Shown: positions 16,213 through 25,700 of the stretch, piece by piece | Layout: the number at the start of each line of letters is the position of its first letter | Position numbering within the stretch: the first letter of the stretch is position 1 | NCBI RefSeq assembly: GCF_947253055.1 | Contig: NZ_CAMXYE010000010.1 | Span: 1-26,881, forward strand | DNA length: 26,881 nt | Origin: an uncultured Arcanobacterium sp. | GTDB taxonomy: Bacteria; Actinomycetota; Actinomycetes; Actinomycetales; Actinomycetaceae | Direction: 5' to 3' | Notes under the pieces: generated by a model | The model's input: only the letters and a program-made list of their open reading frames with translations | Told to the model about the DNA's origin: nothing | Database searches by the model: none | Made by a program: the position numbers and the translations under genes

Positions 16213-16770
16213 GTGAAAATCAGAGAGGCGCAGTTAGCGGATCTTGATGCTTTAGTGGAGCTCAGTCGGGATACTTTCGAAGAAACTTTCGGTTATCTCT
16301 ATCCGCTCGCAGATTTGCAGAATTTTTTAGCTACTGCCTATACGCAGGAAAGCTATGCGGAGCAGATCCAAGATAAAGATAGCAATATCTGGGTTTTGGT
16401 AGACGGAGAAAAACTCTGCGGATATGTGACGGCGGGTAACTGTATTTTGCCGCATCCGGAGGCGCGCGCGGAAGATGGAGAGATTAAGCGGATTTATCTG
16501 CGTGCTGCTTACCAAAGAGGGGGCTGGGGTACCAGACTTTTCGAAACTGCGTTAGATTGGCTTATTTCGAGAGGGAAATCCACTATTTGGCTGGGAGTAT
16601 GGGCAAATAATTACGGAGCGCAGAAACTATATAAACGGCACGGCTTTATTTACGCGGGGGAATATCGTTTCGTTGTGGGGGAGAGCCGTGACCGGGAGTT
16701 TATTTATCGAAAAATCGTAACGGAGGAAGAGAAATCGCACCGAGCAGCGGAGCGGGGAGTAGAGAGCTAA
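16213..16770 (+). CDS. GNAT-family N-acetyltransferase (PaiA-like)
   Basis: This 185-residue GNAT domain protein transfers acetyl from acetyl-CoA to an amine. The core strand and pyrophosphate-binding loop are IKRIYLRAAYQRGGWGTRLF (about residues 95-114), matching the Q/R-x-x-G-x-G/A pattern. LGVWANNYGAQKLYKRHGF further on is characteristic of the PaiA (polyamine acetyltransferase) branch, but the substrate is not proven. The start is GTG at 16213, supported by GAGGTG at 16199-16204, 8 bases away. It lies 30 bases downstream of the deaminase gene, so they are probably one transcript. It converges with the HAD gene, with only 36 bases between them and no evident terminator. Confidence 0.9.
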   Translation: MKIREAQLADLDALVELSRDTFEETFGYLYPLADLQNFLATAYTQESYAEQIQDKDSNIWVLVDGEKLCGYVTAGNCILPHPEARAEDGEIKRIYLRAAYQRGGWGTRLFETALDWLISRGKSTIWLGVWANNYGAQKLYKRHGFIYAGEYRFVVGESRDREFIYRKIVTEEEKSHRAAERGVES

Positions 16771-16806
16771 TTAGTATCGTTAGTTAAGTGTTTATGCAGC
16801 CCCCAG

Positions 16807-17691
16807 TTAAAGCTCCGGGCCGCTGTACTCCGCCAGATAATTTTCAATGAAGCGCGCTACGGCATCATCTGTGTGATGCCCGATGCGCGCTTCGCATACT
16901 TCCATCACTTCGGGGCGGGCGTTTTCTACCGCAATTGGATGGCCAATTTCGCGCAGCCAACTTACGTCATTTCCGCCGTCTCCAAAACCGGCTACGTTCC
17001 GCAGGTCGATGCCTTTTCGCTCGGCTAATATCTGCATTCCCTTATCTTTACCTTCGCCCGGGGCAGTCATTTCGTAAAAATTGGTCATTGAGCGGTCTAT
17101 ATAAGGGAAACGCGCCTTTAATTCGGTATTTAGACTATCTAAATAAGCTGGGTCCGGATGCCCAAACATTACGTTATACACCAGCGTTGGATTTACTGTA
17201 TCCAAATCTTGCACATCTATCTTAAATACGGCGTATCCACCTTGCGTCCAGCGATTTCCCTCTTCAAATACTTCTACCACCAAGCGGTCCGGGAGAGTAA
17301 ACACCGTCACTAGCCCTAGTTCTCGCCCAGTTTGAATAGCTAATCGGGAAATTTCTTCCGGCATGGGTTGGGAGTAAATGATTTCTTCGGTAGCTAAATC
17401 TCCAATCCGGGTGCCGTTACTGGCAATCACTATGCCGTGATGCCCCGCGCGCCGTAAGGGATCGGCCGCCACGGGGAGAATTCGTCCGGTGACTATTATT
17501 GGCTCGATACCAGCTTGGGAAAGGGCACGTAGTGCTGCTACTGCTCTTTCTCCTACGCTTCCCTCCGCATCGGCGATTGTGCCGTCGACATCAAAGGCCA
17601 TAGCTTGTAGCGGGCCAATTCGGCGCGCTAATTTTTGTAAATCACTATCGTTGTTCCCAAAATAAGGAGGTAAAGAAGACCCCATAGCCAT
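16807..17691 (-). CDS. Cof-type HAD-IIB phosphatase
   Basis: This 294-residue haloacid-dehalogenase-superfamily hydrolase of the Cof/YidA group typically dephosphorylates sugar phosphates or other small metabolites in the cytoplasm. Motif I is FDVDGTI (nucleophile Asp34, acid/base Asp36). Motif II is in IIVTGR. SNGTRI is the characteristic Cof strand. Motif IV appears as GFGDGGNDVSWL near residue 240. A C2-type cap lies between motifs II and III. The first ~25 residues precede the domain and look unstructured. The ATG at 17691 has AGAAGG a suitable distance upstream, and ATG two codons in is an alternative. A promoter is visible at 17730-17758. The gene is divergent from ppdK. Confidence 0.92.
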   Translation of the reverse strand: MAMGSSLPPYFGNNDSDLQKLARRIGPLQAMAFDVDGTIADAEGSVGERAVAALRALSQAGIEPIIVTGRILPVAADPLRRAGHHGIVIASNGTRIGDLATEEIIYSQPMPEEISRLAIQTGRELGLVTVFTLPDRLVVEVFEEGNRWTQGGYAVFKIDVQDLDTVNPTLVYNVMFGHPDPAYLDSLNTELKARFPYIDRSMTNFYEMTAPGEGKDKGMQILAERKGIDLRNVAGFGDGGNDVSWLREIGHPIAVENARPEVMEVCEARIGHHTDDAVARFIENYLAEYSGPEL

Positions 17692-17729
17692 AAATCGCCT
17701 TCTGCTCGAAAATCTTTCGCTTCACTCTC

Positions 17730-17758
17730 AGTATAGTAGTTGTGAAAATCTCTTTCGA
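17730..17758 (-). promoter_or_regulatory. Candidate promoter of the HAD phosphatase gene
   Basis: On the - strand, TATACT (-10, 17730-17735) is separated by 17 bases from TCGAAA (-35, 17753-17758; 4 of 6 match TTGACA). The predicted start of transcription is about 30 bases before the ATG. Confidence 0.5.
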
Positions 17759-17836
17759 TGCGGTGTAGGCGTTAAATATCTACGAAAAATTAGTGCTAAT
17801 CTGGACGTTGGTCCTATTTATCATTTACACTTATTT

Positions 17837-17884
17837 TACAATTAAATAAATCTGTAAAAATTGTAGGCAGGTACAATTAAATAA
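17837..17884 (+). repeat. Direct repeat TACAATTAAATAA in the ppdK upstream region
   Basis: A 13-base direct repeat lies at 17837-17849 and 17872-17884. An inverted ATTGT lies between them, so three ACAAT half-sites occur in about 45 bases of very AT-rich DNA. This is 40-90 bases upstream of the ppdK start, where promoter and regulator sites are expected. A TATGCT (17891-17896) could be the -10, but the -35 is unclear. Confidence 0.4.
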
Positions 17885-17922
17885 GCATTCTATGCTGTGC
17901 TATTCCCGTGGAGGGGAAATAT

Positions 17923-20655
17923 ATGACGAAATACGTATATGACTTTACTGAAGGCAATAAAGATCAGAAAGAGCTGCTAGGTGGTAAAGGTGCCAATTTG
18001 GCAGAGATGACCCATTTAGGTTTGCCGGTGCCCCCGGGATTTACTATTACCACTGAAGCGTGCCGTGCTTATCTGCGTACGGGAGCGGTACCAGAAACTC
18101 TAGAAGTGGAAGTCACCACGGCTATTGCCGGCATTGAAAGCAAAATGCACAAGCGGCTCGGCAATGAAAAAGATCCTTTACTGCTTTCAGTGCGTTCGGG
18201 CGCGAAGTTTTCGATGCCGGGCATGATGGAGACGGTGCTCAATATCGGTCTGAACGATGTATCGGTAACTGGTCTGAGCGCGCAGTCGCAAAATCCGCGG
18301 TTTGCTTGGGATTCGTATCGGCGTCTAATCCAGATGTTTGGCAAGACGGTACTGGGCATTGATGATTCCTTCTTCTCCACGGCGCTGCATGGGCTGCAGG
18401 AAAGAAAAGGCTACGCCGGCGATCTCGATATGACCACTGAAGATCTGCAGCAGTTGGTAGTGGAATATAAAGAAATAGTGAAAGCAGAAGCGGGAATCGA
18501 ATTTCCACAAGATCCACGCCAGCAGCTCGATATGGCAGTAGAGGCCGTATTTAATTCTTGGAACACCGATCGGGCCCGCCTGTATCGGCGGCGGGAGCGC
18601 ATTTCGAATGATTTAGGTACTGCGGTGAACGTGCAGACCATGGTCTTTGGAAATATGGGCATGGGATCAGGCACCGGCGTTTGCTTCACGCGCGATCCTT
18701 CTACCGGACATACCGGCGTCTACGGTGATTACCTAGAGAATGCGCAGGGAGAGGATGTAGTGGCCGGTATCCGTAATACTCTTTCACTCGCTGACCTAGA
18801 GAATATTGATAAGACTTCTTATGATGAATTACTCGATATTATGGAGCGCCTCGAGGTGCACTACCGCGATATGTGCGATATTGAATTCACAATTCAACAA
18901 GGAAAACTCTGGATGCTGCAGACCCGCGTAGGGAAGCGTACGGCGCCGGCGGCGTTTAGAATTGCTAAGCAGCTAGTAGATGAGCGTTTGATTACGCGTG
19001 ATGAATCCGTCACTCGGGTAACGGGTGAACAGCTCACTTCGCTGCTTTTCCCACAGTTCGATAAGAGCGCCCCGAAAGAAATTATTTCGAAAGGAATGCC
19101 GGCTTCTCCCGGTGCGGCAGTAGGCGAAATCGTATTCGATAACGAGCAGGCGGAACAACGCTCGCAGGCTGGTGCTTCCGTAATTTTGGTACGCCGGGAA
19201 ACTAATCCAGATGATTTAGCTGGAATGGTCGTAGCTGCGGGAGTACTCACTTCTCGGGGTGGAAAGACTTCGCACGCGGCAGTGGTAGCGCGTGGTATGG
19301 GGCGTACCTGCGTAGTAGGAGCAGATGATCTCATAGTAGATGAAGAAGCCGGCACTATGTATGTGAAGTCGGTGGATAAGACCTACCATGCGGGAGATTT
19401 AATCGCGATTGACGGCGGTACGGGAGAGATATTTGCCGGTCAGGTGCCGGTGGTAGATTCTCCGGTAATGGCTTATGTGTCGGATGGTCTGGAAGCGGCG
19501 TTGCAGCTTTGTGACGACGAAGAATCGCGCGAATTGGTATATGCTGTAGATCAAATTCTGAGCCGTGCCGATGCTAAACGGAATTTGGAAGTGTACGCCA
19601 ATGCCGATACTCCGGAAGATGCGCAGCGTGCACGGAAATTCGGAGCGCAAGGAATTGGGCTGTGCCGCACGGAGCATATGTTCCTCGGCGAGCGTCGGAA
19701 GCTGATTGAAACAGTAATTTTAGCTGAATCCGAGGAGGAACAGCAGGAGGCATTGCGGGCACTAATTCCACTCCAAGAAGGAGATTTTGCAGGTATTTTC
19801 TCGGCGATGGACGGTTTGCCGGTAATTGTGCGGTTAATCGATCCACCTTTGCACGAGTTCTTACCGGATAATACGGCTCTTTCGGTGGAATTAGCGGTGA
19901 AGAAAGCCTTAGGCGAAGAGATTACTGCGGAAGAAACTAAGCTGCTCAAGGCAGTAAAAGCGAACCATGAGCAAAATCCGATGTTGGGATTGCGTGGCGT
20001 GCGTTTGGGCTTGAAACTGCCTGGCTTGGTGAAGCTGCAGATTCATGCCATTGCCAATGCTTGTGCAGCTCTGCAGAAAGCGGGAAAGAATCCGCGCCCC
20101 GAAATTATGGTGCCACTCATTGCCTCGGAGCGTGAGATGCAAATCGTGCGCGATTGGGCATTGAAGATCATCAAAGAAACTTCGGAGCGGGAAGGTGTAG
20201 AGCTGGATATTCCGATTGGCAATATGATTGAGCTGCCGCGGGCTGCTATTCGGGCGGAACGCATCGGGCTAGAATCTGATTTCTTCTCCTTCGGTACCAA
20301 TGATTTAACTCAAACTACCTGGGGATTCTCTCGTGACGACGTAGAAGCCTCGTTCTTCACTCAGTATTTTGATTATTCGGTATTTGGCACCTCGCCTTTC
20401 GAATCTATCGATACGCGCGGAGTGGGTGCATTGGTACAGATGGGTGTAGAGCGGGGTCGGAGCGTGAAGCCGCAGATGCATATGGGCGTATGTGGGGAGC
20501 ATGGTGGAGATCCGGCTTCGATTCACTTCTTCGAATATGCGGGCTTGGATTATGTATCCTGCTCACCATTCCGAGTGCCGGTAGCGCGCCTCGAAGCTGG
20601 CCGAGCAGTCATCGCTAATGAATGTGATTTAGCGCAGCCCCCCAGTGAAAAGTAA
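17923..20655 (+). CDS. ppdK: Pyruvate, phosphate dikinase
   Basis: PPDK interconverts pyruvate + ATP + Pi and phosphoenolpyruvate + AMP + PPi. The protein is 910 residues long. Domains in order are the N-terminal ATP-grasp nucleotide-binding region (GGKGANLAEMTHLGLPVPPGFTI, SVRSGA.FSMPGMM), the central phosphohistidine domain with GGKTSHAAVVARGMG (catalytic His451, regulatory-type Thr449), and the C-terminal PEP/pyruvate TIM barrel with GLCRTEHMF, FGTNDLTQ and MGVCGEHGGDP (catalytic Cys857). All expected residues are present. The ATG at 17923 is chosen because of GGAGGGG (17910-17916) just upstream and because the family begins M-x-K-Y-V-Y-x-F. A GTG at 17908 overlaps that ribosome site. It is monocistronic, closed by the terminator at 20674-20708. 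Confidence 0.97.
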   Translation: MTKYVYDFTEGNKDQKELLGGKGANLAEMTHLGLPVPPGFTITTEACRAYLRTGAVPETLEVEVTTAIAGIESKMHKRLGNEKDPLLLSVRSGAKFSMPGMMETVLNIGLNDVSVTGLSAQSQNPRFAWDSYRRLIQMFGKTVLGIDDSFFSTALHGLQERKGYAGDLDMTTEDLQQLVVEYKEIVKAEAGIEFPQDPRQQLDMAVEAVFNSWNTDRARLYRRRERISNDLGTAVNVQTMVFGNMGMGSGTGVCFTRDPSTGHTGVYGDYLENAQGEDVVAGIRNTLSLADLENIDKTSYDELLDIMERLEVHYRDMCDIEFTIQQGKLWMLQTRVGKRTAPAAFRIAKQLVDERLITRDESVTRVTGEQLTSLLFPQFDKSAPKEIISKGMPASPGAAVGEIVFDNEQAEQRSQAGASVILVRRETNPDDLAGMVVAAGVLTSRGGKTSHAAVVARGMGRTCVVGADDLIVDEEAGTMYVKSVDKTYHAGDLIAIDGGTGEIFAGQVPVVDSPVMAYVSDGLEAALQLCDDEESRELVYAVDQILSRADAKRNLEVYANADTPEDAQRARKFGAQGIGLCRTEHMFLGERRKLIETVILAESEEEQQEALRALIPLQEGDFAGIFSAMDGLPVIVRLIDPPLHEFLPDNTALSVELAVKKALGEEITAEETKLLKAVKANHEQNPMLGLRGVRLGLKLPGLVKLQIHAIANACAALQKAGKNPRPEIMVPLIASEREMQIVRDWALKIIKETSEREGVELDIPIGNMIELPRAAIRAERIGLESDFFSFGTNDLTQTTWGFSRDDVEASFFTQYFDYSVFGTSPFESIDTRGVGALVQMGVERGRSVKPQMHMGVCGEHGGDPASIHFFEYAGLDYVSCSPFRVPVARLEAGRAVIANECDLAQPPSEK

Positions 20656-20673
20656 GTAAAATTTCCAACTATT

Positions 20674-20708
20674 CCCCCGAAGCTATTTTTCTTAGCTTCG
20701 GGGGTTTT
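20674..20708 (+). terminator. Rho-independent terminator of ppdK
   Basis: A perfect 12-bp stem (CCCCCGAAGCTA at 20674-20685 with 20693-20704) has a 7-base loop and is followed by TTTT. It lies 18 bases after the ppdK stop. It should prevent read-through into the truncated feoB that follows. Confidence 0.92.
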
Positions 20709-20798
20709 CTTTCGTACCCGAGTTGTGGAAAATAGCGAGAAGTACAGCCGGCGCAGAGCACTATTTCGGATAAAATCGACTTAGTACTTACGAATAGG

Positions 20799-22130
20799 GT
20801 GGCGGGCGTATTTATTTTTGCCGCCGTCATGTGGGCGATATTCACTATTTCGCAGACCTACCTCGGCCCTCTAATTGCTGATTGGCTAGTGGGGTGGATA
20901 GAAACCTTCCAAGGATGGGTAGAAGACCAAATGGCGGAAAGCCCCGTGCTACTCACGACTATTATTGCCAACGGCATTATCGGTGGTGTTGGAGCGGTAA
21001 TTGGCTTCTTGCCGCTGGTTATGGTGATGTATTTCCTTATCGCTCTACTGGAAGAATGTGGATACATGGCGCGAGTGAGCGCGGTAATGGATCCGATTTT
21101 CAAGCGCGTAGGGCTCTCTGGAAAGTCGGTAATTCCTATCGTTATCAGCACCGGATGCGGTATTCCGGGAATTATGAGCTGCCGAGCAATCCGCGATGAG
21201 CGCGAGCGCCGCGCCACTGCAATGTTGACTACTTTCGTCCCGTGCGGAGCTAAAATTCCGGTAATCGCCCTCTTTGCGGGTGCTTTCTTCAACGGATCCG
21301 GCTGGGTGAGCTGGGTGAGCTACTTCGTCGGCCTGATGCTGATATTCCTCGGAGCTTTGCTGGTGAAAGTAGTGACGGGTTATAAGTTCCGCAAATCTTT
21401 CTTCATTATGGAGCTTCCGCAATATAAGCTTCCCAGCTTAGGTAATGCTTTTATGTCGATGTTAGAGCGGGCCAAAGCCTACATTATTAAAGCTGCCACC
21501 ATTATTCTGGTGTGTAATCTAGTAGTTCAGCTCATGCAGACCTTCAACTGGCATTTCCAAGCAGTGGAAGAAGGTATGGAAGATACCTCTATCTTGGCTT
21601 CAGTAGCTTCACCTTTTGCGGTGCTCTTGATTCCGCTGGGCTTCGGTGCTTGGCAATTAGCGGCAGCAGCCGTCACTGGCTTTATTGCGAAAGAGAATGT
21701 AGTAGGCACCCTCGCCGTGGTTTACGGACTCACTAACTTTATTGATCCAGATGAATTAGCTATGACCGGTGGGGCAAATGAAATTGCTATTACTATGGGG
21801 CTCACCTCGGTAACTGCACTTTCGTATCTGTTCTTCAACCTCTACACTCCACCTTGCTTCGCTGCTATTGGCGCTATGAATTCAGAAATGCAAGATAGAA
21901 AATGGCTTTGGAGTGCAATCGCTCTCCAATTCTGCACCGGCTATACGGTAGCCTTCCTGGTAAATCAGATTGGCAGCTTAATAGTGGAGGGGCATCTCGG
22001 AAATGGATTCTTCCCCGGATTATTGGTGGTAGCAGTGATGGCAGCGAGCATTGCCTTTATGGCACGGCGAATTCGCGCTGGTTTCGCTGCTAAGTACGAG
22101 CTGCATCAACACACAGAAAAAGCTGCGTAG
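20799..22130 (+). pseudogene. feoB: N-terminally truncated FeoB (membrane domain only)
   Basis: FeoB imports Fe2+ using an N-terminal G domain and a C-terminal pore. Here only the pore remains: 443 residues from the sole possible start (GTG 20799). It includes the two gate regions (LLEECGYMARVSAVMDPIF, STGCGIPGIMSCR with Cys, TTFVPCGAKIPVIAL with Cys) and the FeoB C-terminal membrane segments. The FeoB reading frame clearly continues upstream of the GTG: codons 20742-20798 read VQPAQSTISDKIDLVLTNR, the conserved linker before the first membrane helix. A TAG at 20733 closes the frame, and the ppdK terminator lies just before that. No ATG, GTG or TTG exists in that extension, no good ribosome site precedes the GTG, and there is no G1-G5 GTPase motif. 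A deletion remnant is most likely. A genuinely split FeoB is possible because the remaining 443 codons are undamaged. Confidence 0.85.
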
Positions 22131-22156
22131 CGGCTACTTAGAGGAGATGCGTTTTA

Positions 22157-22391
22157 ATGCTTAGCACCATCATCGCTGGTCTTGCTCTCGGAGCAATCGT
22201 ATTTTTCGCGGTTCGCTATATCGTAAAGCAGAAGCGAAAAGGGGTTAAATGTATCGGCTTGTCCGGTAGCCGATAGTTGTGGCACGCAGAATGCCGCTCT
22301 GGCTGGGGCACATAAGACCTTGCCGGTAAGCGTCTACAGTCATGGAAAGCAGGTGAATCCCGGTGAATGCGCTTGCTGCCACGGCCAGTAA
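22157..22391 (+). pseudogene. FeoB-associated Cys-rich membrane protein, frameshifted
   Basis: An ATG at 22157 with a good GAGGAG site (22141-22146) begins a single membrane helix followed by a basic segment (MLSTIIAGLALGAIVFFAVRYIVKQKRKG), typical of the small Cys-rich proteins encoded after feoB. In this frame it stops at 22274-22276 after 39 residues with one Cys. Shifting by one base at the AAAAGGGG run (22237-22244) opens a frame to the TAA at 22389-22391. That frame contains SACPVADSCG, the expected C-P-x-x-x-x-C signature, and a CACC near the end (GECACCHGQ). The restored protein would be 77 residues with five Cys. A real frameshift, a homopolymer sequencing error or programmed frameshifting would all explain this. 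I favour one of the first two. Confidence 0.7.
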
Positions 22392-22434
22392 GGCGGATAT
22401 AGCTTCTGATGCAGCGCTCTGTACCGAAGAAAAG

Positions 22435-22647
22435 ATGAATCTATTAGATGCGGAATTAGGCAAGACCTATGTAATAAAGTCCATATCCACTGCCGATTCT
22501 GATATGGATACTTTCCTCTTTCGTCTGGGGTGCTATAGCGGAGAAGAAATTACTGTGCTCACAAAAAAGCGCAATGTCTGCATAGTAGTTATCAAAGATA
22601 GCCGCTACAGCATCGACAATTTACTGGCGGAGGCAATCTGTATTTAG
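22435..22647 (+). CDS. feoA: FeoA-domain protein
   Basis: This 70-residue cytoplasmic SH3-like protein assists FeoB in Fe2+ uptake. MNLLDAELGKTYVIKSI, FLFRLGCYSGEEITVL and YSIDNLLAEAICI match the FeoA fold, and the FLFRLGCYSGE wording is that of clostridial-type FeoA proteins. The ATG at 22435 fits the family start. An in-frame GTG at 22363 would add 24 residues that do not look like FeoA and would overlap the restored Cys-rich gene by 29 bases. It is intact, in contrast to the two Feo genes before it. The usual order is feoA before feoB, so its position after them is also somewhat unusual. Confidence 0.88.
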   Translation: MNLLDAELGKTYVIKSISTADSDMDTFLFRLGCYSGEEITVLTKKRNVCIVVIKDSRYSIDNLLAEAICI

Positions 22648-22706
22648 GCTGGATATGATTTTTTACTTTCTTTCTCAGTAAGATATGAGAGAAGAAAGGG
22701 AAGAAT

Positions 22707-25700
22707 ATGCCAGAGCAGACGGAGCTAGTGCCCCCGCAGGTAGAGCAAGCATTGGCGGAATTAGCAGCAAGCATTTCCGGCGAAGTAGAGTCCTCTACAC
22801 GGGTGCGCGCTGAATATACCAGCGATGCTTCTAATTATCGGGTGGTGCCGGCGGGAGTAGTCTTCCCGCGCCACGCAGAAGATGTGCGAAAAATTTTGGC
22901 AGTTTGCCGGCGGCATCATGTACCGGTGGTGGCGCGCGGTGGTGGCACCTCCGTGGCGGGAAACTCAATTAGCAGTGGCATAGTATTGGATTTTTCGCGG
23001 CATATGCATCGAATTCTGCATATAGATCCGCAGGCGCGCACGGCTACTGTGGAGCCGGGCGTGGTGATGAGCGATTTGCAGGCGGCGGCAGCTCCTTATG
23101 GTTTACGCTTTGGGCCGGATCCTTCTACGCAAAATCGTGCTACTTTCGGGGGAATGGTAGGAAATAATGCTTGCGGACCTCATGCGGTGGCGTGGGGGCG
23201 TACTGCCGATAATGTGCTAGAGCTGCGGTGTATTGACGGCACCGGTCGCGAATTTACGGCGGGTGCCGGGGAAATGCCGGAGCCTTTGGCAGAATTGGTT
23301 GCGGCTAATTTAAGTGATATCCGCACTAATTTAGGCCGTTTTCCGCGGCAGGTATCGGGCTATGCGCTAGAGCATCTTTTGCCGGAAAATGGGCGTGATT
23401 TAGCAAAAATGTTGGTGGGCTCGGAAGGCACGCTTGTTACTTTATTAGAAATAAAATTGTGTTTAGTGCCGCTGGCTGCGGCTCCGATGCTGGTGGTCTT
23501 AGGCTACCCAGATATGCCGGCTGCGGCCGATGCGGTGCCGGCTATTTTGCCCTATAAGCCTTTGGCAATTGAAGGCATGGATCGTGAATTAGTAGAGGTA
23601 GTGCGCCGCGCGCGTGGAGAAGTGCCGGAGTTGCCAGCTGGCGGCGGATGGCTGTTAGTGGAAGTAGGGGCACAAGAAGGAGAAGATCCGCAAGAAGTGC
23701 CCCAGCGGGCAGAGGCTATTGTAAAAGCGGCGGGAACTACTGCCTATTCGATACAAGCAGCGGGAGCTGCGGCGCAAAGGCTTTGGAGAATTCGTGCCGA
23801 TGGAGCTGGTCTCGGTGGGCGGACTCCGGCGGGAGCCCCCGCCTGGCCGGGTTGGGAGGATTCGGCTGTGCCTCCGGAGCAGTTAGGGAACTATTTGCGC
23901 GCCTTACAAAAATTACTTGCTAAGTATGAATTAGCTGGGCTTATGTATGGCCACTTCGGAGATGGCTGTGTGCATATTCGGATAGATTTTCCGTTGCATA
24001 AAGCGGGTGGGGCAAAAGTATTTAGAGATTTCTTAGTTGCGGCTGCGGATTTAGCTCTCAGTTTCGGAGGCTCGCTCTCGGGTGAACACGGAGATGGCCG
24101 CGCCCGTTCGGAACTTTTAGCGCGCATGTATCCGCCGGAAATTATTGAATTATTTTCTCAAGTAAAAGCGATTTTTGATCCACAGGATTTACTAAACCCC
24201 GGGGTGTTGGTGCGCCCGCGCGCGCTTGATGCGGATTTGCGCCGCTCGGCTGCACAGCCGCTCGCCTACGCGGGAGGATTTCATTTCTTAGCTGACGACG
24301 CAGATTTCACTAATGCTTTACATCGCTGCACCGGAGTGGGGAATTGCCGGGCAGATAGAATGGATGCCGGATTTTTTATGTGCCCGTCCTATCAGGCAAC
24401 TAAAGAAGAAAAAGATGTGACGCGCGGAAGAATGCGGGTCTTGCAGGAAGCTGCCAATGGCCAGCTAGTAGCTACTTTTGCGGATGCGGCGGTATTAGAA
24501 TCTCTCGATCTTTGCCTCGGCTGTAAAGCTTGCTCGAGTGACTGCCCTACGGGAGTAGATATGGCGCGCTATAAATCTGAAACACTTTACCGCGCTTATA
24601 AAGGGAAATTGCGCCCGATTACGCATTATTTATTGGGAAATTTACCGATATTGGCGCGTCTCGTGGTGCGCGTGCCGGGGCTGGCGCGCTTTGCTAATAG
24701 TTGTTTCCGCATCGCACCGCTGCGGAAATTGGTTTTTTCTCTCTCTGGAATTGATCAGCGGCGCGATATGCCAGGGTTTGCACAGCGCTCTTTTTCGGCG
24801 TGGGCCCGGCGCAGCGGGCAATTCTCCCCGCAGTTGCCAGGAGAGCTAGCGGCAGAATTACCAGCTGATACAACAGCCACATCCACAGCAGCCTCCGCTT
24901 TGTGGGCAGACTTGCCAGCAGACTTATCGGCCGAATTACCGGCAGAGTTATCGCCCGATTTATCAGCTGACTCACCGGCAGAGCTGCCTGAACAAAAGCA
25001 GCGGCGCTATGTGGTGCTTTGGGCAGATTCGTTCTCCGAAAGTCTAGATACGCGCGGAGCTCAAGCGCTCGCGGAGTTATTGCAGAAATATGGATACACG
25101 GTATTACTTCCTCCGGCTTCGCCCTGCTGTGGTTTGACTTGGATCACTACTGGCCAGCTCCAGACGGCTAAGAAAAAACTCCAGCATCTTTTTGCAGTGT
25201 TAGCGCCTTTTGCTAAGAACGGAATTCCGATAGTGGGGGTGGAACCTTCGTGTACGGCGGTACTGCGCGACGATGCGCTAGATTTACTGCCGGAAGATAA
25301 GCGGGCTCCGCTTATCGCCAGCATGACATTTACTCTGGCGGAGTTGCTCACCCATCGCGAATTTGGGGTGGGAGAGCAGTTGAATCTGCCAGATCTGCAG
25401 GGAATGAAAATCGTGGCGCAGCCGCATTGTCATCATTATTCGGTAATGGGATGGAAAAAAGAGGCAGCTTTATTGCGAAAAACTGGTGCTGAATTAGTAC
25501 AGTTGAGTGGCTGCTGCGGTTTAGCGGGAAATTTTGGGATGGAAAAAGGTCACTACGAAATTTCGCAGGCGGTGGCGCAGAATCAATTACTGCCGAAACT
25601 AGCTGCAGCGGGAGCAGAGGCAGTGTACCTAGCAGATGGTTATTCTTGCCGCACCCAAGCGGCGCAGTTGGCAGGAAAGCAGGGGGTACATTTGGCCGAG

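Noticed and set aside
17908..17922. GTG start for ppdK
   Set aside because: It overlaps the GGAGGGG ribosome site that serves ATG 17923, and the family begins at the latter.
18894..19355. 153-codon open frame antisense to ppdK
   Set aside because: Composition is that of a shadow frame, and it overlaps the catalytic phosphohistidine region of ppdK completely.
20858..21292. 144-codon open frame antisense to feoB
   Set aside because: A mirror of the FeoB membrane segments with no family match that I recognise.
22157..22276. A complete 39-residue gene after feoB
   Set aside because: The Cys-rich signature expected of the family is present only in the adjacent frame, so a frameshifted gene explains the data better.
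22363..22434. GTG 22363 as the FeoA start
   Set aside because: It adds 24 residues unlike FeoA and overlaps the Cys-rich gene, so ATG 22435 fits the family better. The choice is not certain.
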